Source: Flavobacterium aquiphilum (GTDB lineage Bacteria; Bacteroidota; Bacteroidia; Flavobacteriales; Flavobacteriaceae). From it: a stretch of 64,000 nt of DNA. This document shows positions 35,577 through 46,255 of this stretch, piece after piece; position 1 is the first letter of the stretch; every line of letters starts with the position of its first letter. The stretch spans positions 1,550,001 to 1,614,000 of the forward strand of contig NZ_CP114288.1 in the NCBI RefSeq assembly GCF_027111335.1, read 5' to 3'. Position numbers and translations under genes: made by a program. The notes under the pieces are model-generated. The model made no database searches, was not told the DNA's origin, and saw nothing but the letters and a program-made list of their open reading frames with translations.

Positions 35577-35704
35577 GGTTTTGTTTGTTTTAAACCAACT
35601 AATTTAGAAAAAAAAAGCAATTGTTTTGATTTTGGTTTTGATGTTTTGAACAAATGAATTTTGATGCGAAAGTGGTTTTGGTATTAAAATTTATTATGAA
35701 GATT

Positions 35705-37186
35705 TTAATTTTTAATCACTTTGAATGTGTTTTTTGTATTTCCGTAAACAACAACTACAGTGTAAATTCCGTTGGCCAAATGATTGCCGACTTTTATGTT
35801 TTGATTGGTTTGAAAATTGTTGCCGGAAAAACAAATTTGCCCTTTCATATCAATTATTTTAATTTGGAGAGGCTCAGTAAAAGCACTTTTAATTTGAATA
35901 GTAGCTTCATTTGTGAATGGATTGGGATAAAAAACATCTGGATTACTAATTGAAGTTTTGTCTTCAATTCCGAGATTGCTTTCATCGGCTGCATCTATAT
36001 AGTTAAAATTAAATTTCGATTTATAATGGATCTTGATGTAATTTTCTCCCTGTGGCAAGGTGATTCCGGAAACCACTTTATCAGTATAAGTTTGTAATCC
36101 TCCTGTTGCTTCAAAAGTTTCATCGGTTTTTATAATAGCACCATTTACACTGATATCGAATTTACCCTGAACTAAGGAAGCCACTCGGAAAGTCATTCTG
36201 TATGAACCGTTCTTTTCCACATTTATCATGTATTCGCCCCAGTCACCAGGATCTGTAAAGCACACATTTTGACCTGTATTTCCATCGTTAGTGTTTTGTA
36301 AACCTGTTCCTCTTCGACGGTAATGTTGGTTGGCTACGATTCTTCCCGGGACATTCATTTTCTTTGAAGCATAGGGAACGTTAAGATAGGCAGTTCCAAT
36401 GGGTCTGATTTCGCCACTATTGGCACCAAGTAATTGTCCTTCCAGCATATCGGTCCAATCTGAAGGAACTCTTCAGGTGAACCAGGAATAACGGTAAATG
36501 TCCGGATCATTTTCAAAAGAGGTTACAATATCTTTCATGAAATTGGTTTTATCTGTGGCAGATTGTACAACTCTGTTTGCAAATTCGGTTACCCAAATTG
36601 GGATGTTGTATTTTTTTAATCCATCCGTAACTCCAATAACTGAAGCGGCTGAAGAATCATAAGTATGAAAAGCAATATAATCTACTTTGCAGGTTGGGCA
36701 AAGACGGAAGAATTCATCATGCCAGGCGATGGGACTTTGGTAACCGCCGTAATTAGAAGGCCCATTGTAGGCTGGGGAGGCGCTCACAATTTCTAGACCT
36801 TTTGCAGCAGCGATTTTTTCGATATTCGGCCAGGCATTTACGGCTTCTTGAGGAGTTAATCTTGAACCATCATTAAAGTTAGGCTCGTTGAACGCCAGTA
36901 AATATTTGGCTCCGGGTTTTATGGTGGCAATAAATGCATCCGGATTGTTTATTTTTCCCCAAGCCATTGGAACAAATTCAACACCCAAAGTTTCGTAGTT
37001 GGTATTTACAGCAGCCTCGGGTTCTGGTGACCAATTGTACCACCAAGAAATTCCGGGTTTTAAAATATTCAAATCAGAAACAGAATGGTTTCCATAAGCA
37101 ACGCCTCTTTTGGGACTAACTTGTGCATGTATAAGTGCATAAAAACAAAAGTTAATTAATAAAGTGAGGAGTAGTTTTTTAGACAT
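35705..37186 (-). pseudogene. Secreted GH128-like glucanase with T9SS tail, split by an in-frame TGA
   Basis: One reading frame of 494 codons interrupted at codon 238 by TGA (36473-36475). The upstream part has a signal peptide (1-21) and a glycosyl-hydrolase catalytic-core domain of GH128/Asl1 type, with Glu101 (LLAFNEPNFND) and Glu201 (PIWVTEFAN) as the expected catalytic pair. After the stop the same frame continues RVPSDWTDMLEGQ. It then has a CBM6-like module (about 270-400) and a type A T9SS C-terminal sorting domain (about 420-493). Context WFT-stop-RVPSDW suggests GGA (Gly) mutated to TGA. The catalytic part might still be made but would be unsecreted by T9SS and shortened. Confidence 0.85.
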
Positions 37187-37403
37187 AAAGTGGTTTTTAT
37201 TTGGTTTAAAAAATGAATTTCAAATGTAGCCCAATAACATTTTAGTTCACATTTGAAAAATTCCATCAAAAACACATCAAAGTTCATAGAGCTTCATTTT
37301 AATGTTTAAAAAAAGTTTTGTTCTGATCTAATTTTTGTTAATTAATTGAATAAATCAATGACTTTAAAAGTGTTTCCATACCTTAAAACTGAAAACATTT
37401 CTT

Positions 37404-37411
37404 TACTTTTG
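37404..37411 (+). promoter_or_regulatory. -7 box upstream of pyrD
   Basis: TACTTTTG matches TAnnTTTG 20 nt before the pyrD ATG. The TTG element is not obvious. Confidence 0.5.
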
Positions 37412-37431
37412 CGGCAATCAATATTTGAACT

Positions 37432-38451
37432 ATGTACAAGATTTTAATACGTCCCATATTTTTTTGTTTTGACCCTGAAAAAGTGCACCATTTTACTTTT
37501 TCTTTTATTAAATTAGTTTCAAAAATACCAGGAGTTTCTTCACTTTTTAAATTTCTATATCAAGTAAATGACAAAAGATTGGAAACTGAAGTTTTTGGTC
37601 TAAAGTTCAAAAACCCGGTGGGATTGGCAGCAGGATTGGATAAAGATGCTATTTTGTACAAAGAATTATCAAGTTTAGGTTTCGGTTTTATAGAGATTGG
37701 GACACTTACCCCAAAAGCTCAGCCCGGAAATGATAAAAAACGTTTATTCCGATTAATAGAAGATTCGGGAATCATCAACAGAATGGGGTTTAATAACGGA
37801 GGAGTTCTGGAGGCTGTTGAGCGATTAAAGAAAAATAACGGAGTTCTTATTGGAGGAAACATTGGGAAAAATAAAGTGACTCCAAACGAAGATGCAACCT
37901 TAGATTATGAGATTTGTTTTGATGCTTTATTTGACTATGTGGATTATTTTGTGGTGAATGTGAGTTCGCCAAATACGCCAAATCTTAGAGCGTTACAAGA
38001 AAAAGAACCGCTTACTCAATTGCTTCAAACTTTACAAAATAAGAATTTGGCAAAGCCAAAGCAAAAGCCAATTTTACTTAAAATAGCTCCAGATTTGACC
38101 GATGAACAGTTGCTTGATATTATTGATATCGTAAAAGTGACTAAGATAGCTGGGGTAATCGCAACCAATACTACAATTTCCCGCAGCGGATTACGTTCTG
38201 GTAATCAAACAGAAACGGGAGGATTATCCGGTAAACCATTGACATCACGATCTACTGAAGTGATTCGTTTTTTATCTGAAAAAAGCAATAAAGCATTCCC
38301 AATTATTGGAGTGGGAGGAATTCATTCTGCAAAGGATGCTTTGGAGAAATTAGATGCAGGAGCTAGTTTAATTCAATTGTATACTGGTTTTATTTATGAA
38401 GGACCAGCATTGATAAAAGAAATAAACAAAGCAATTTTGTTAAGAAAATAG
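37432..38451 (+). CDS. pyrD: Dihydroorotate dehydrogenase (quinone), class 2
   Basis: A 339-residue flavoenzyme oxidising dihydroorotate to orotate in pyrimidine synthesis and passing electrons to quinone. The N-terminal amphipathic extension (about 1-45, [20 protein letters not shown]) marks the membrane-associated class 2. The FMN barrel follows with [10 protein letters not shown], the catalytic Ser in [29 protein letters not shown] and [14 protein letters not shown]. All expected residues are visible. Confidence 0.97.
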   Translation: MYKILIRPIFFCFDPEKVHHFTFSFIKLVSKIPGVSSLFKFLYQVNDKRLETEVFGLKFKNPVGLAAGLDKDAILYKELSSLGFGFIEIGTLTPKAQPGNDKKRLFRLIEDSGIINRMGFNNGGVLEAVERLKKNNGVLIGGNIGKNKVTPNEDATLDYEICFDALFDYVDYFVVNVSSPNTPNLRALQEKEPLTQLLQTLQNKNLAKPKQKPILLKIAPDLTDEQLLDIIDIVKVTKIAGVIATNTTISRSGLRSGNQTETGGLSGKPLTSRSTEVIRFLSEKSNKAFPIIGVGGIHSAKDALEKLDAGASLIQLYTGFIYEGPALIKEINKAILLRK

Positions 38452-38508
38452 TAGGATAACAATTTTTCTTTCTGTGTAACCCAAAACCTTTTTATATATT
38501 TGGTGGTT

Positions 38509-39372
38509 ATGAAGGCAATAAAAATTATCGAATGTCCACGTGATGCGATGCAAGGCATAAAGGCCTTTATTCCTACCGAAAGAAAGGTAAGTTATATACA
38601 ATCTTTGTTACGTGTAGGCTTTGATACCATCGATTTTGGGAGTTTTGTCTCGGCGAAAGCCATACCTCAAATGCAAGATACTGCCGAAGTTTTGGAACAG
38701 CTCGATTTGTCCAAAACCAAGAGTAAATTATTGGCCATCATAGCCAATGTTCAGGGAGCTACTCAGGCATCTCAACATGCTGCTATTCAATATTTGGGTT
38801 TTCCCTTTTCAATTTCTGAGAATTTTCAAATGCGAAATACGCATAAGACTATCGCGGAATCTTTAGTCACATTAGACGAAATTCTAAATCTTGCCAGTAA
38901 GACCAATAAAGAAACCGTTGCATATCTTTCGATGGGTTTTGGAAATCCGTATGGAGATCCATGGAATGTTGAAATTGTAGCACAATGGACTGAAAAATTA
39001 GCCTCAATGGGAGTGAAGATTTTATCGCTTTCTGATACTATTGGAAGTTCTACTCCCGAAGTGATAGAATATTTATTTTCTAATCTGATTCCTCAATATC
39101 CACAAATAGAATTCGGTGCCCATCTTCACACGACTCCAGACAAATGGCTAGAGAAAATCGATGCAGCCTATAAAGGAGGTTGCAGGCGTTTTGATGGGGC
39201 CATTCAGGGATTTGGAGGTTGTCCCATGGCTACTGATAAATTGACAGGCAATATGCCTACAGAAAAATTGCTGTCTTATTTTACAGTTCAAAAAGAAAAG
39301 ACCAATTGCAGTCCAATGAGTTTTGAAAGCGCTTATAACGAAGCTTCCAAACTATTTGGTGAATTTCATTGA
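38509..39372 (+). CDS. Hydroxymethylglutaryl-CoA lyase
   Basis: 287 residues from the ATG at 38509 (MKAIKIIECPRDAMQG). A TIM-barrel acyl-CoA lyase that cleaves HMG-CoA to acetoacetate and acetyl-CoA at the end of leucine degradation. The N-terminal CPRDAMQG holds the Arg-Asp pair, FGSFVSAKAIPQM is typical, HLHTTPD carries the metal His pair, and FGGCPMATDKLTGNMPTE contains the catalytic loop Cys. It is 57 nt after pyrD and could be co-transcribed with it. Related DRE-TIM aldolases are an alternative but less likely. Confidence 0.9.
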   Translation: MKAIKIIECPRDAMQGIKAFIPTERKVSYIQSLLRVGFDTIDFGSFVSAKAIPQMQDTAEVLEQLDLSKTKSKLLAIIANVQGATQASQHAAIQYLGFPFSISENFQMRNTHKTIAESLVTLDEILNLASKTNKETVAYLSMGFGNPYGDPWNVEIVAQWTEKLASMGVKILSLSDTIGSSTPEVIEYLFSNLIPQYPQIEFGAHLHTTPDKWLEKIDAAYKGGCRRFDGAIQGFGGCPMATDKLTGNMPTEKLLSYFTVQKEKTNCSPMSFESAYNEASKLFGEFH

Positions 39373-39494
39373 TTTTTTAGCTTTATTCCTTAAATTAAAT
39401 AGGTTGAGACTAAGTAATTAAGAATTTTTATAGTTATTTTTAAAATCTTTTTAAGACCGTTTTAAAAAAAGTAATAAAACAATAGAGCAATAGC

Positions 39495-40046
39495 ATGAAA
39501 TATAGATTTTGCAATAGGATTATTCTGTTAACTCTGCTGGTTTTGAGTTCTTTTTCGTGTAGCAGCGATTTAGATTACAATCAGGTTAATGATTTTAATA
39601 TTCAGCCCGTTTTTACTACCAATTTGGCATATTTAGAGGCGAAAGCACCTGATTTTGTTGAGAATAATGTGGAGCAACCGATTTTCGGCTATTTGACTAA
39701 TACAGAATTTTTAAACAATACTTTTGTAGATCAAGATTTGGTTAAAGCTGAAATGTACTTCAGAATAAAAAATACCATCAATAGAGCTTATCGTTTCAAT
39801 GTTACTTTTCTAAATGCTGCAGGTACTCCTATTTATACCATAGCAATGAATGTTCCGGCTTATAGTGGAACTGAAACCCTAACAGAAAAAACAGAAACAT
39901 TTGCAGCTGCTAATATTGCTATTTTAAAGAATACAACCAAGCTAGCCTTTACTATTGTTATGCTTCCAGGGCCTCCATTAACGGAATCCAGCCCAGGTAG
40001 GATAGAGTTGAGTTCTAGTGTAACTGCTTATTTTGACGTGAAATGA
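39495..40046 (+). CDS. Lipoprotein paired with a DUF5723 outer-membrane protein
   Basis: A 183-residue lipoprotein (lipobox LSSFSC, Cys about 22). The mature part is all-beta (about 80-180, AEMYFRIKNTINRAYRFNVTFL and later strands) with an Ig-like feel. I recognise no named family. Its stop overlaps the next start as ATGA (40043-40046), so the two products are translationally coupled. They may form an outer-membrane complex (inference). Confidence 0.8.
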   Translation: MKYRFCNRIILLTLLVLSSFSCSSDLDYNQVNDFNIQPVFTTNLAYLEAKAPDFVENNVEQPIFGYLTNTEFLNNTFVDQDLVKAEMYFRIKNTINRAYRFNVTFLNAAGTPIYTIAMNVPAYSGTETLTEKTETFAAANIAILKNTTKLAFTIVMLPGPPLTESSPGRIELSSSVTAYFDVK

Positions 40047-41449
40047 GAAAAATAGTAACCCTTTTATGTTTGTTAGTTTCTTTTTATTGTTTTTCCCAAA
40101 ATAAAGAAGTTTTATACAATTTCACACCAACACCACAAACCTTATTGACTAATCCGGGAGCCGATGTAAAATACAAATGGTTTTTTGGAGTACCATTGCT
40201 GTCTGGGATATCGGCTAATGCAGGATCAACAGGTTTTGATGCTTATAGTTTGTTTGCTAAAAATAATGTGGATTTTACAACCAAAGTAAAAAATGTGGTT
40301 GCTGCAACCAGCAAAAACGATTATGTTACTGCCAATGAACAATTGGAAATATTTACAGGAGGAGTAAGAATAGGAGGAGAGGATGATCCGTCGTATATTT
40401 CTTTTGGGATGTACCAAGAATTTGATTCCTTTATTTACATGCCAAAAGACCCAGCTATTTTGGCTTTGTATGGAAACAAAGATTATATAGGTAAGAACTT
40501 TAATTTGGGCGATTTGAATGCAAAAGCTGAGGTATTGTCTGTTTTTCATGTTGGTTTTAATAAGCAGCTGAATGAAAAATTGATAGTTGGTGGGCGCGCA
40601 AAAATTTACTCCAGTATATTTAATGCGACATCAACCCATAATTCTGGATATTTTTATACAACACAAGATTCTAATTTAATTTATAATCAGGTTATCCATT
40701 CCGATTTGCAACTTAACACTTCTGGTGCTGCCAAATATTTGGACGAAAACTATAATGGTGATCTGGGAACCGATTTGGTAAATGATATTCCTAAAAAGGC
40801 TTTTCTTGGTGGAAATTTAGGATTGGGAATGGATTTGGGACTTACATATTATCCTCAAAAAAATATTCAGTTAACGGCAAGTTTGGTTGATATTGGATTC
40901 ATTAACCATACAAAAGATGTTGTGGGATATACATTCAAAGGAGATTATGCCTTCAAAGGGGTGCTTACTAATTTTAACGAAGATGGTACTGTTGATGATG
41001 CTTATCAAGATTTTAAGGATGCAATTCCTTTTGATACCATTTACAAAAAATACAAGACACAACGTCCTCTGAAATTTTATTCTTCTTTCCAATATTCATT
41101 TGAAGAAGATAGGGGGGATGGCGAATGTAATTGTGAAGGTAATGACGAGTCCATGTATCGAAGTGCAGTTGGAGCACAGTTTTTTGCAATGTCAACTCCA
41201 CGAACTCCTATGTTGGCCTTGACCGCTTATTATAGAAGAAGAATTCTTAAGGGATTGCAAATGAAAGCGACTTATACTATCGATTCCTATTCCTTTTCCA
41301 ATGTAGGTTTGGGCTTGACAACCAAGATAGGTATGTTTAATTTTTATGCAATGGCAGATAATCTTTTGTCTTATAAGGATGTCTCCAAGGCAAATGCACT
41401 CACATTTCAACTCGGATTCAATATAATCGCAGGAGGAAGCAGTAAGTAG
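40043..41449 (+). CDS. DUF5723 family outer-membrane protein
   Basis: 468 residues: a signal peptide (1-18, FYCFS-Q), then a barrel-like protein with many alternating aromatic strands. The start of the mature part (NPGADVKYKWFFGVPLLSGISANAGSTGFDAYSLF) is characteristic of DUF5723. The segment EEDRGDGECNCEGNDES (about 353-369) is an acidic, Cys-containing loop. The C-terminus ALTFQLGFNIIAGGSSK is the terminal strand region. Family function is unknown; the PorV/FadL-like appearance suggests an outer-membrane channel. Confidence 0.85.
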   Translation: MRKIVTLLCLLVSFYCFSQNKEVLYNFTPTPQTLLTNPGADVKYKWFFGVPLLSGISANAGSTGFDAYSLFAKNNVDFTTKVKNVVAATSKNDYVTANEQLEIFTGGVRIGGEDDPSYISFGMYQEFDSFIYMPKDPAILALYGNKDYIGKNFNLGDLNAKAEVLSVFHVGFNKQLNEKLIVGGRAKIYSSIFNATSTHNSGYFYTTQDSNLIYNQVIHSDLQLNTSGAAKYLDENYNGDLGTDLVNDIPKKAFLGGNLGLGMDLGLTYYPQKNIQLTASLVDIGFINHTKDVVGYTFKGDYAFKGVLTNFNEDGTVDDAYQDFKDAIPFDTIYKKYKTQRPLKFYSSFQYSFEEDRGDGECNCEGNDESMYRSAVGAQFFAMSTPRTPMLALTAYYRRRILKGLQMKATYTIDSYSFSNVGLGLTTKIGMFNFYAMADNLLSYKDVSKANALTFQLGFNIIAGGSSK

Positions 41450-41485
41450 ATTAGGGGGGGTAAACTTGAATTTGTTTGTCTTTTT

Positions 41486-41604
41486 GGAGCAGAATGATTA
41501 GGCATTTTAATAAACATCGTTCCCGCTGTACGCTGCAATCTTGTGAACCGTCTCGTCCCAAAAGACGAGACGGTTCACAAGGATTTTCACTTCCATCGGG
41601 GCTA
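41486..41604 (-). repeat. Five-copy intergenic element, copy D
   Basis: On the minus strand: TAGCCCCGATGGAAGTGAAAATCC, with the first 20 bases closely matching copy E. A strong hairpin follows (GTGAACCGTCTCGTC / GACGAGACGGTTCAC), then GCAGCGTACAGCGGGAACG, ending ATTCTGCTCC. It fills most of the 370-nt gap before guaB. The hairpin is a near-perfect 16-bp stem. Confidence 0.75.
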
Positions 41605-41785
41605 AAAGGAAGCATTTTTGCGTTTTTGGGATTTTTTGGAATAACAAAAAATCAATAATCTACCCATATAAAAAACACATTTGGTCTTAAATAGCATTAA
41701 TGTCTTATTGGGTTGAAAAAGCTCAGACTTCTTTTATTAATAAAAAAAAGAGAGATAAGAGTTTTTTTAGCTCGTCAAGATTGTG

Positions 41786-41793
41786 TATATTTG
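41786..41793 (+). promoter_or_regulatory. -7 box of guaB
   Basis: TATATTTG at 41786-41793, 26 nt before the ATG at 41820, a strong match to TAnnTTTG. The upstream TTG is weak. The rest of 41605-41785 shows nothing further. Confidence 0.65.
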
Positions 41794-41819
41794 CACGCAA
41801 TTCAACTAGAAATTGCAAC

Positions 41820-43292
41820 ATGAAAGCACACAACTCCAAGATTGTCGGCGAAGGTTTAACCTACGATGATGTACTGTTAGTTCCCAACTACTCGAATGTT
41901 CTTCCGCGTGAAGTGAGTATAAAATCAAAATTTTCAAGAAATATTACACTGAATGTTCCTATTGTATCTGCAGCTATGGATACAGTAACCGAAAGTTCTA
42001 TGGCTATTGCTATGGCACAAGAAGGAGGAATTGGTGTTTTGCATAAAAACATGACGATCGAACAACAGGCTGCCAAAGTGCGTAAAGTAAAACGTGCTGA
42101 GTCTGGTATGATTATCGATCCTGTCACTTTATTGATGAATTCTACAGTCAATGATGCCAAAAGTGCCATGAGAGAATATGGTATTGGCGGTATTCCGGTT
42201 GTTGATGAAAATAAAATTCTAAGAGGTATCGTTACCAACAGAGATTTGCGTTTTGAAAAAAACGGAACACGTCCTATTACCGAGGTTATGACCAGCGAAA
42301 ATTTGGTAACAGTTGCCGAAGGAACTTCATTGGAAGAAGCTGAAGTAGTATTACAAGGTCATAAAATTGAAAAATTACCTGTTATAAATGATAAAAATGA
42401 GTTGGTTGGTTTAATCACTTTTAGGGATATTACCAAATTGGCTCAAAAACCAAATGCCAACAAAGATAAATTTGGGCGTTTGAGAGTAGCAGCCGCTTTG
42501 GGTGTTACTGCTGATGCTGTTGAAAGAGCAACAGCTTTGGTAAACGCAGGAGTTGATGCCGTAATTATCGATACAGCTCACGGACATACAAAAGGTGTGG
42601 TTGACGTATTGAAAGCGGTGAAAGCCAAATTTCCGGAATTGGATGTAATTGTTGGTAATATTGCCACTCCGGAAGCAGCACAATATTTAGTTGAAAGCGG
42701 TGCTGATGGTGTAAAAGTAGGAATCGGACCTGGTTCTATCTGTACTACAAGAATCGTTGCAGGTGTTGGTTTTCCTCAATTTTCAGCGGTACTTGAAGTG
42801 GCTGCTGCCATAAAAGGAACAGGAGTTCCTGTAATTGCCGATGGTGGAATTCGTTACACAGGAGATATTCCTAAAGCAATTGCTGCTGGTGCTGATTGTG
42901 TCATGTTAGGTTCATTATTGGCAGGAACAGCAGAGTCTCCAGGAGAAACTATCATTTTTGAAGGAAGAAAATTCAAATCCTACAGAGGAATGGGTTCTGT
43001 TGAGGCGATGCAGGAAGGTTCAAAAGACCGTTATTTCCAAGACGTTGAAGATGACGTGAAAAAACTTGTTCCGGAAGGAATCGTAGGACGTGTGCCTTAT
43101 AAAGGAGAGTTGAACGAAAGTATGCAACAATTCATAGGAGGTCTTCGTGCCGGTATGGGTTATTGCGGTTCCAAAGATATTGCTACATTACAGGATACTG
43201 GACGTTTCGTTCGTATCACCGCAAGCGGTATCAACGAAAGTCACCCTCATAATGTGACCATCACAAAAGAAGCTCCGAATTATTCGAGATAA
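41820..43292 (+). CDS. guaB: Inosine-5'-monophosphate dehydrogenase
   Basis: 490 residues from the ATG at 41820 ([20 protein letters not shown]); upstream in-frame codons overlap the promoter and are not used. Oxidises IMP to XMP with NAD, the committed step to GMP. The TIM barrel is split by two CBS domains (about 95-205; [25 protein letters not shown] and [27 protein letters not shown]). The catalytic loop is [15 protein letters not shown] with the nucleophilic Cys, followed by [12 protein letters not shown] and the mobile flap RGMGSVEAM. Length is canonical. Confidence 0.97.
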   Translation: MKAHNSKIVGEGLTYDDVLLVPNYSNVLPREVSIKSKFSRNITLNVPIVSAAMDTVTESSMAIAMAQEGGIGVLHKNMTIEQQAAKVRKVKRAESGMIIDPVTLLMNSTVNDAKSAMREYGIGGIPVVDENKILRGIVTNRDLRFEKNGTRPITEVMTSENLVTVAEGTSLEEAEVVLQGHKIEKLPVINDKNELVGLITFRDITKLAQKPNANKDKFGRLRVAAALGVTADAVERATALVNAGVDAVIIDTAHGHTKGVVDVLKAVKAKFPELDVIVGNIATPEAAQYLVESGADGVKVGIGPGSICTTRIVAGVGFPQFSAVLEVAAAIKGTGVPVIADGGIRYTGDIPKAIAAGADCVMLGSLLAGTAESPGETIIFEGRKFKSYRGMGSVEAMQEGSKDRYFQDVEDDVKKLVPEGIVGRVPYKGELNESMQQFIGGLRAGMGYCGSKDIATLQDTGRFVRITASGINESHPHNVTITKEAPNYSR

Positions 43293-43515
43293 GATAGCCA
43301 AAAGGCAAATAGCAAAAGGCAAAAAGCAAAAGGTGGAAGGCTCATTCAGAAGTAAGCTGACTTCTGACGTAATCCATAAAAAAGATGATCGATTTTGATA
43401 TTCATTATCGGTCATTTTTGTTTTATGAAGTTTTTCAAGGATTATTTTGTAAAAAAAATGCGTTTTTGTTTCCAACAAGACACAAGTATCCCATGGAATT
43501 AATCTTTCGTTTTTT

Positions 43516-44886
43516 TCAAGCTGTTAAACTTTTAAATCGAGAGTTGTAAATTCTTCTTCCAATTTCAAGAGCATTAGCTGTATGTATTCCGAAAAAAATC
43601 CAGAGTATCTCGCTCTTTTGAGTTTTGGCTTTAATTTTTCTCAGGTTGTAATGTTCTTTTTCTTTTCCAAAACTTCCTTCTAAGCGTGTGGCACGTTCTT
43701 TTTTGATTCCTTTGGCTAAAATTTTACGCTGCTCTTCGTTTTTACCTGCTTTTCCTTTTCGAACAAAATCGGTTTGGATAGCATTTGAAGTGGTAAATGT
43801 CCTGTTTTTGTTGGTGGCATAAATAGCATCGGCTCCCAGCATTCTTACTTTGGTTTTAGTGAGGTTTTGGGCGCAAAAGACGGTGCTTTGTAAACGTGTT
43901 CCTTCGTTGAATGCACGATATTGGATGTGTTCAATAAAATTGATTCCGTCTATTTGGATTTTATTGACTTTGGCTCCAAATTCTACTTGTTTGACTTCTT
44001 TGCCACGCACTATGGGGCGAATGTAACTTTTACTAATGCTTACAATTCTATCGGGAACACTTTTTCCTGTTTTGAATATTTGTGCCTGTTGGCTGTAAAC
44101 TTTTGCAATAGTGGCACGTTGTCGTTTGTATTTTTCGGTAACTTTAAAGTTGTTTTGGTTCTCTATTTTACTGAGTTCTCCATTGAGTTTGTATAATAAT
44201 TTCAGAAGTCCCCGAGTTACTTTAGTGCGGTATTTTGATGGCTTTTTTCTCTTTTTAGAATATTCATTATAGCGTCTACACCAGTCTAAATACTTGGTTC
44301 TGGGTAATTTGATTTTTAAAATCCGACATAAAGATTCCATTTGTTTATAGTTCCACTCCACACATTCCCAAAGCAATTTTTGATTGGTTGGAAAACGTAC
44401 TTCGCTTTCATAACAAGTGGCATCAGTAAAGATTTTGTCCAAATCTTTCATATACCCAATCCAATTCTTAGAAAGTATTTCTTGTGATTTTCTTATGTTT
44501 AAACCCTTGGAAAGTTCCATTCTAATTTGACTCACAATTTTAAAGTTGGTTAGTGGTCTGTCGATGGGAATCAAAATATCACAAAAAAACTGCATAAAAA
44601 TATTGCCATTCAAAAGCTCGATGAGTTTCCTGTCGGAGCAACCGTAGTAATTCTTGAGCATCATCAGGGCAATCTTACCCTTGGGGCTAAAATAACAATG
44701 AGTCCCTTTTTGAGAATCTTTCAGCCTGAAAGTTTGGCCAAGCTCTAAAAAAAAAGGCATCGAAAGGTAAATTTTACCCAAATCTGTTTTTAGAAATTGG
44801 GCGTAGAAACCATCAAAATCGGTATTGATGGAAAAAATTGGAATTTCGTATTGAAATTCGCTTAAACGTACTATTTTTGGCATCAC
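43516..44886 (-). mobile_element. Insertion-sequence transposase (IS5/IS1182-type DDE)
   Basis: A 456-residue transposase. The N-terminal part (about 30-110, DLGKIYLSMPFFLELGQTF, IALMMLKNYYGCSDRKLIELL) is the DUF772-like DNA-binding region of IS5/IS1182 elements. The DDE catalytic parts are TDATCYESEVRFP (first Asp), VRMLGADAIYATNKNRTF (second Asp) and RLEGSFGKEKEHYNLRKI (Glu). The reading frame is complete, so it may be active. I could not find convincing terminal inverted repeats or target duplications; the element should lie within about 43300-45000. A hairpin (AACCCCG / CGGGGTT, 44901-44939) sits just upstream of the start. Confidence 0.85.
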
Positions 44887-44900
44887 ACTTTAAAAGAAAA

Positions 44901-44939
44901 CCCCGTTTTTGACTCGTTTTGAGCAATTTCGGGGTTTGT
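44901..44939. other. Hairpin upstream of the transposase
   Basis: AAAACCCCG and CGGGGTTT enclose a 22-nt loop. Such a structure 15 nt outside the transposase start may be part of the IS end, where it could block read-through transcription, or an unrelated terminator. Confidence 0.5.
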
Positions 44940-45167
44940 TTCTTCTAATATAACAACTATTTTATTGAAAAACAATAGTTTAAGACATTATGAATGTGCC
45001 GTGGAAGATTTAGTTCTTGCGCCTTTTTTGTTTGGATGTGATTTTTTTAGGTGATTAGCTGATGGCGAGTATATATCAAATCCGCGATCGTTCTTGAGGA
45101 AAATTTAGGTATATCCGAGCCATCTAGTCTGCGCACGCAACGAAATCTTTGCTATTGTATGCAGTTT

Positions 45168-46070
45168 TTATGATTTTTTTCGTTTTTTCCAAAATAGAAA
45201 TCTATCAATTAGATTATTGTCATTTTTATTTGTTTCGCGTGATATATTCCGATTAAGTTTTTTACTTAGAGCGTCAATTTCATTTTTATGCATTTCAATT
45301 CTTATAGAGTTTTGAAACTTATTATTATAGTTTATCAATGAATCAAGTAGAAAATCGTCTAACTTTAATTCTTTTCCAATTCCAATATTTGTTAAGTTTT
45401 GATATTCTGTCCACTCATTTTTTTTAAGTAGCCAATCTGATAATAGTTGTTTTAAATATTCGTATTCTTTTGCTTGAAATGCAAAATCAACTTCATCCTT
45501 TATTGGGAATTCATAGACAGCAAAATATTGGTGCTTATAGTTTTTCCATTCATTGATTTCTTCTTGAGTATAAATTGGAGTGGAGTTGTCTACAGTTACT
45601 AATTGAATAAGTTTTTCTTTGTTAGGATTGTCACAAAGTCTAAGGTATTCTAGTACCTTATCTACACCAAAAGACAATAGATATTCAGTATCAAATCCTA
45701 TTGAAGAATCAAAATCAGTTTCTTTAGAATTCCAAAACTGCCAAATATCATCAATGTTATTAAACTTTGTTAATAAATAAGCTGCTAGATATAATACGTC
45801 AACTTCGTAATTCTCTATGCTTTTTTTTGATTGTCTTAATTCTTTCTCTGCAATAAAAATATAGTTGACAATATTGTAATCAGAAGTTTTTATATCATTG
45901 AAGATAGCGATTAAAACTTTGTTTCTTGCTATTTGATTGTAATTATTGTCTTTAGCTGATTCAATTGATAAATTATCTAGAAGATTTGGATTTTCTCTAA
46001 GTTCTTTAAGCTGATTTTGATAAATTTCTTGTAGATTCAATTTGTATGAGGGTTTTCTAAAATTGCACAT
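45168..46070 (-). CDS. Orphan hypothetical protein
   Basis: 300 residues, no signal peptide or membrane helix, largely alpha-helical and rich in Asn, Lys, Glu and aromatic residues. The interior (about 85-235) might form irregular helical repeats (YLAAYLLTKFNNIDDIWQFW, DEVDFAFQAKEYEYLKQLLSDWLLK). The tail (about 270-300) is basic and ends FLFWKKRKKS. I recognise no family. Strong AT bias, the neighbouring IS element and its isolation suggest an acquired gene. Confidence 0.6.
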   Translation of the reverse strand: MCNFRKPSYKLNLQEIYQNQLKELRENPNLLDNLSIESAKDNNYNQIARNKVLIAIFNDIKTSDYNIVNYIFIAEKELRQSKKSIENYEVDVLYLAAYLLTKFNNIDDIWQFWNSKETDFDSSIGFDTEYLLSFGVDKVLEYLRLCDNPNKEKLIQLVTVDNSTPIYTQEEINEWKNYKHQYFAVYEFPIKDEVDFAFQAKEYEYLKQLLSDWLLKKNEWTEYQNLTNIGIGKELKLDDFLLDSLINYNNKFQNSIRIEMHKNEIDALSKKLNRNISRETNKNDNNLIDRFLFWKKRKKS

Positions 46071-46255
46071 AACTACTTCTTAGTCCTTAGAAAATCAGAC
46101 ATATCTACTCAAAATAAGGTCGCTTTGTCTGATAGGTATTAGGATTTATTTGTTTTCAAATGTATAAAAAACGGATTACAAATTGTTAGTGTTTTTCGCT
46201 TTGCAATACATTTTTTTTTTTAAAATAATTTCTAAGAATAACAAAACTTTGTCGC

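Noticed and set aside
36473..36475. TGA as a selenocysteine codon
   Set aside because: Reading across the stop gives WFT-x-RVPSDW, where a Gly is more natural and no SECIS-like hairpin was seen; a point mutation or error is simpler.
41476..41658. 60-codon frame before guaB
   Set aside because: It runs through intergenic element copy D and lacks coding character.
43400..45000. Terminal inverted repeats of the IS element
   Set aside because: Sequences outside both ends of the transposase frame were compared by eye; only short matches such as GTTTTATGAAG versus GTTATATTAGAAG were found, too weak to define ends.
44990..45167. Possible tRNA or stable RNA between the transposase and the orphan gene
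   Set aside because: No cloverleaf, CCA end or strong stem was found; the segment is mixed AT-rich sequence of unknown nature.
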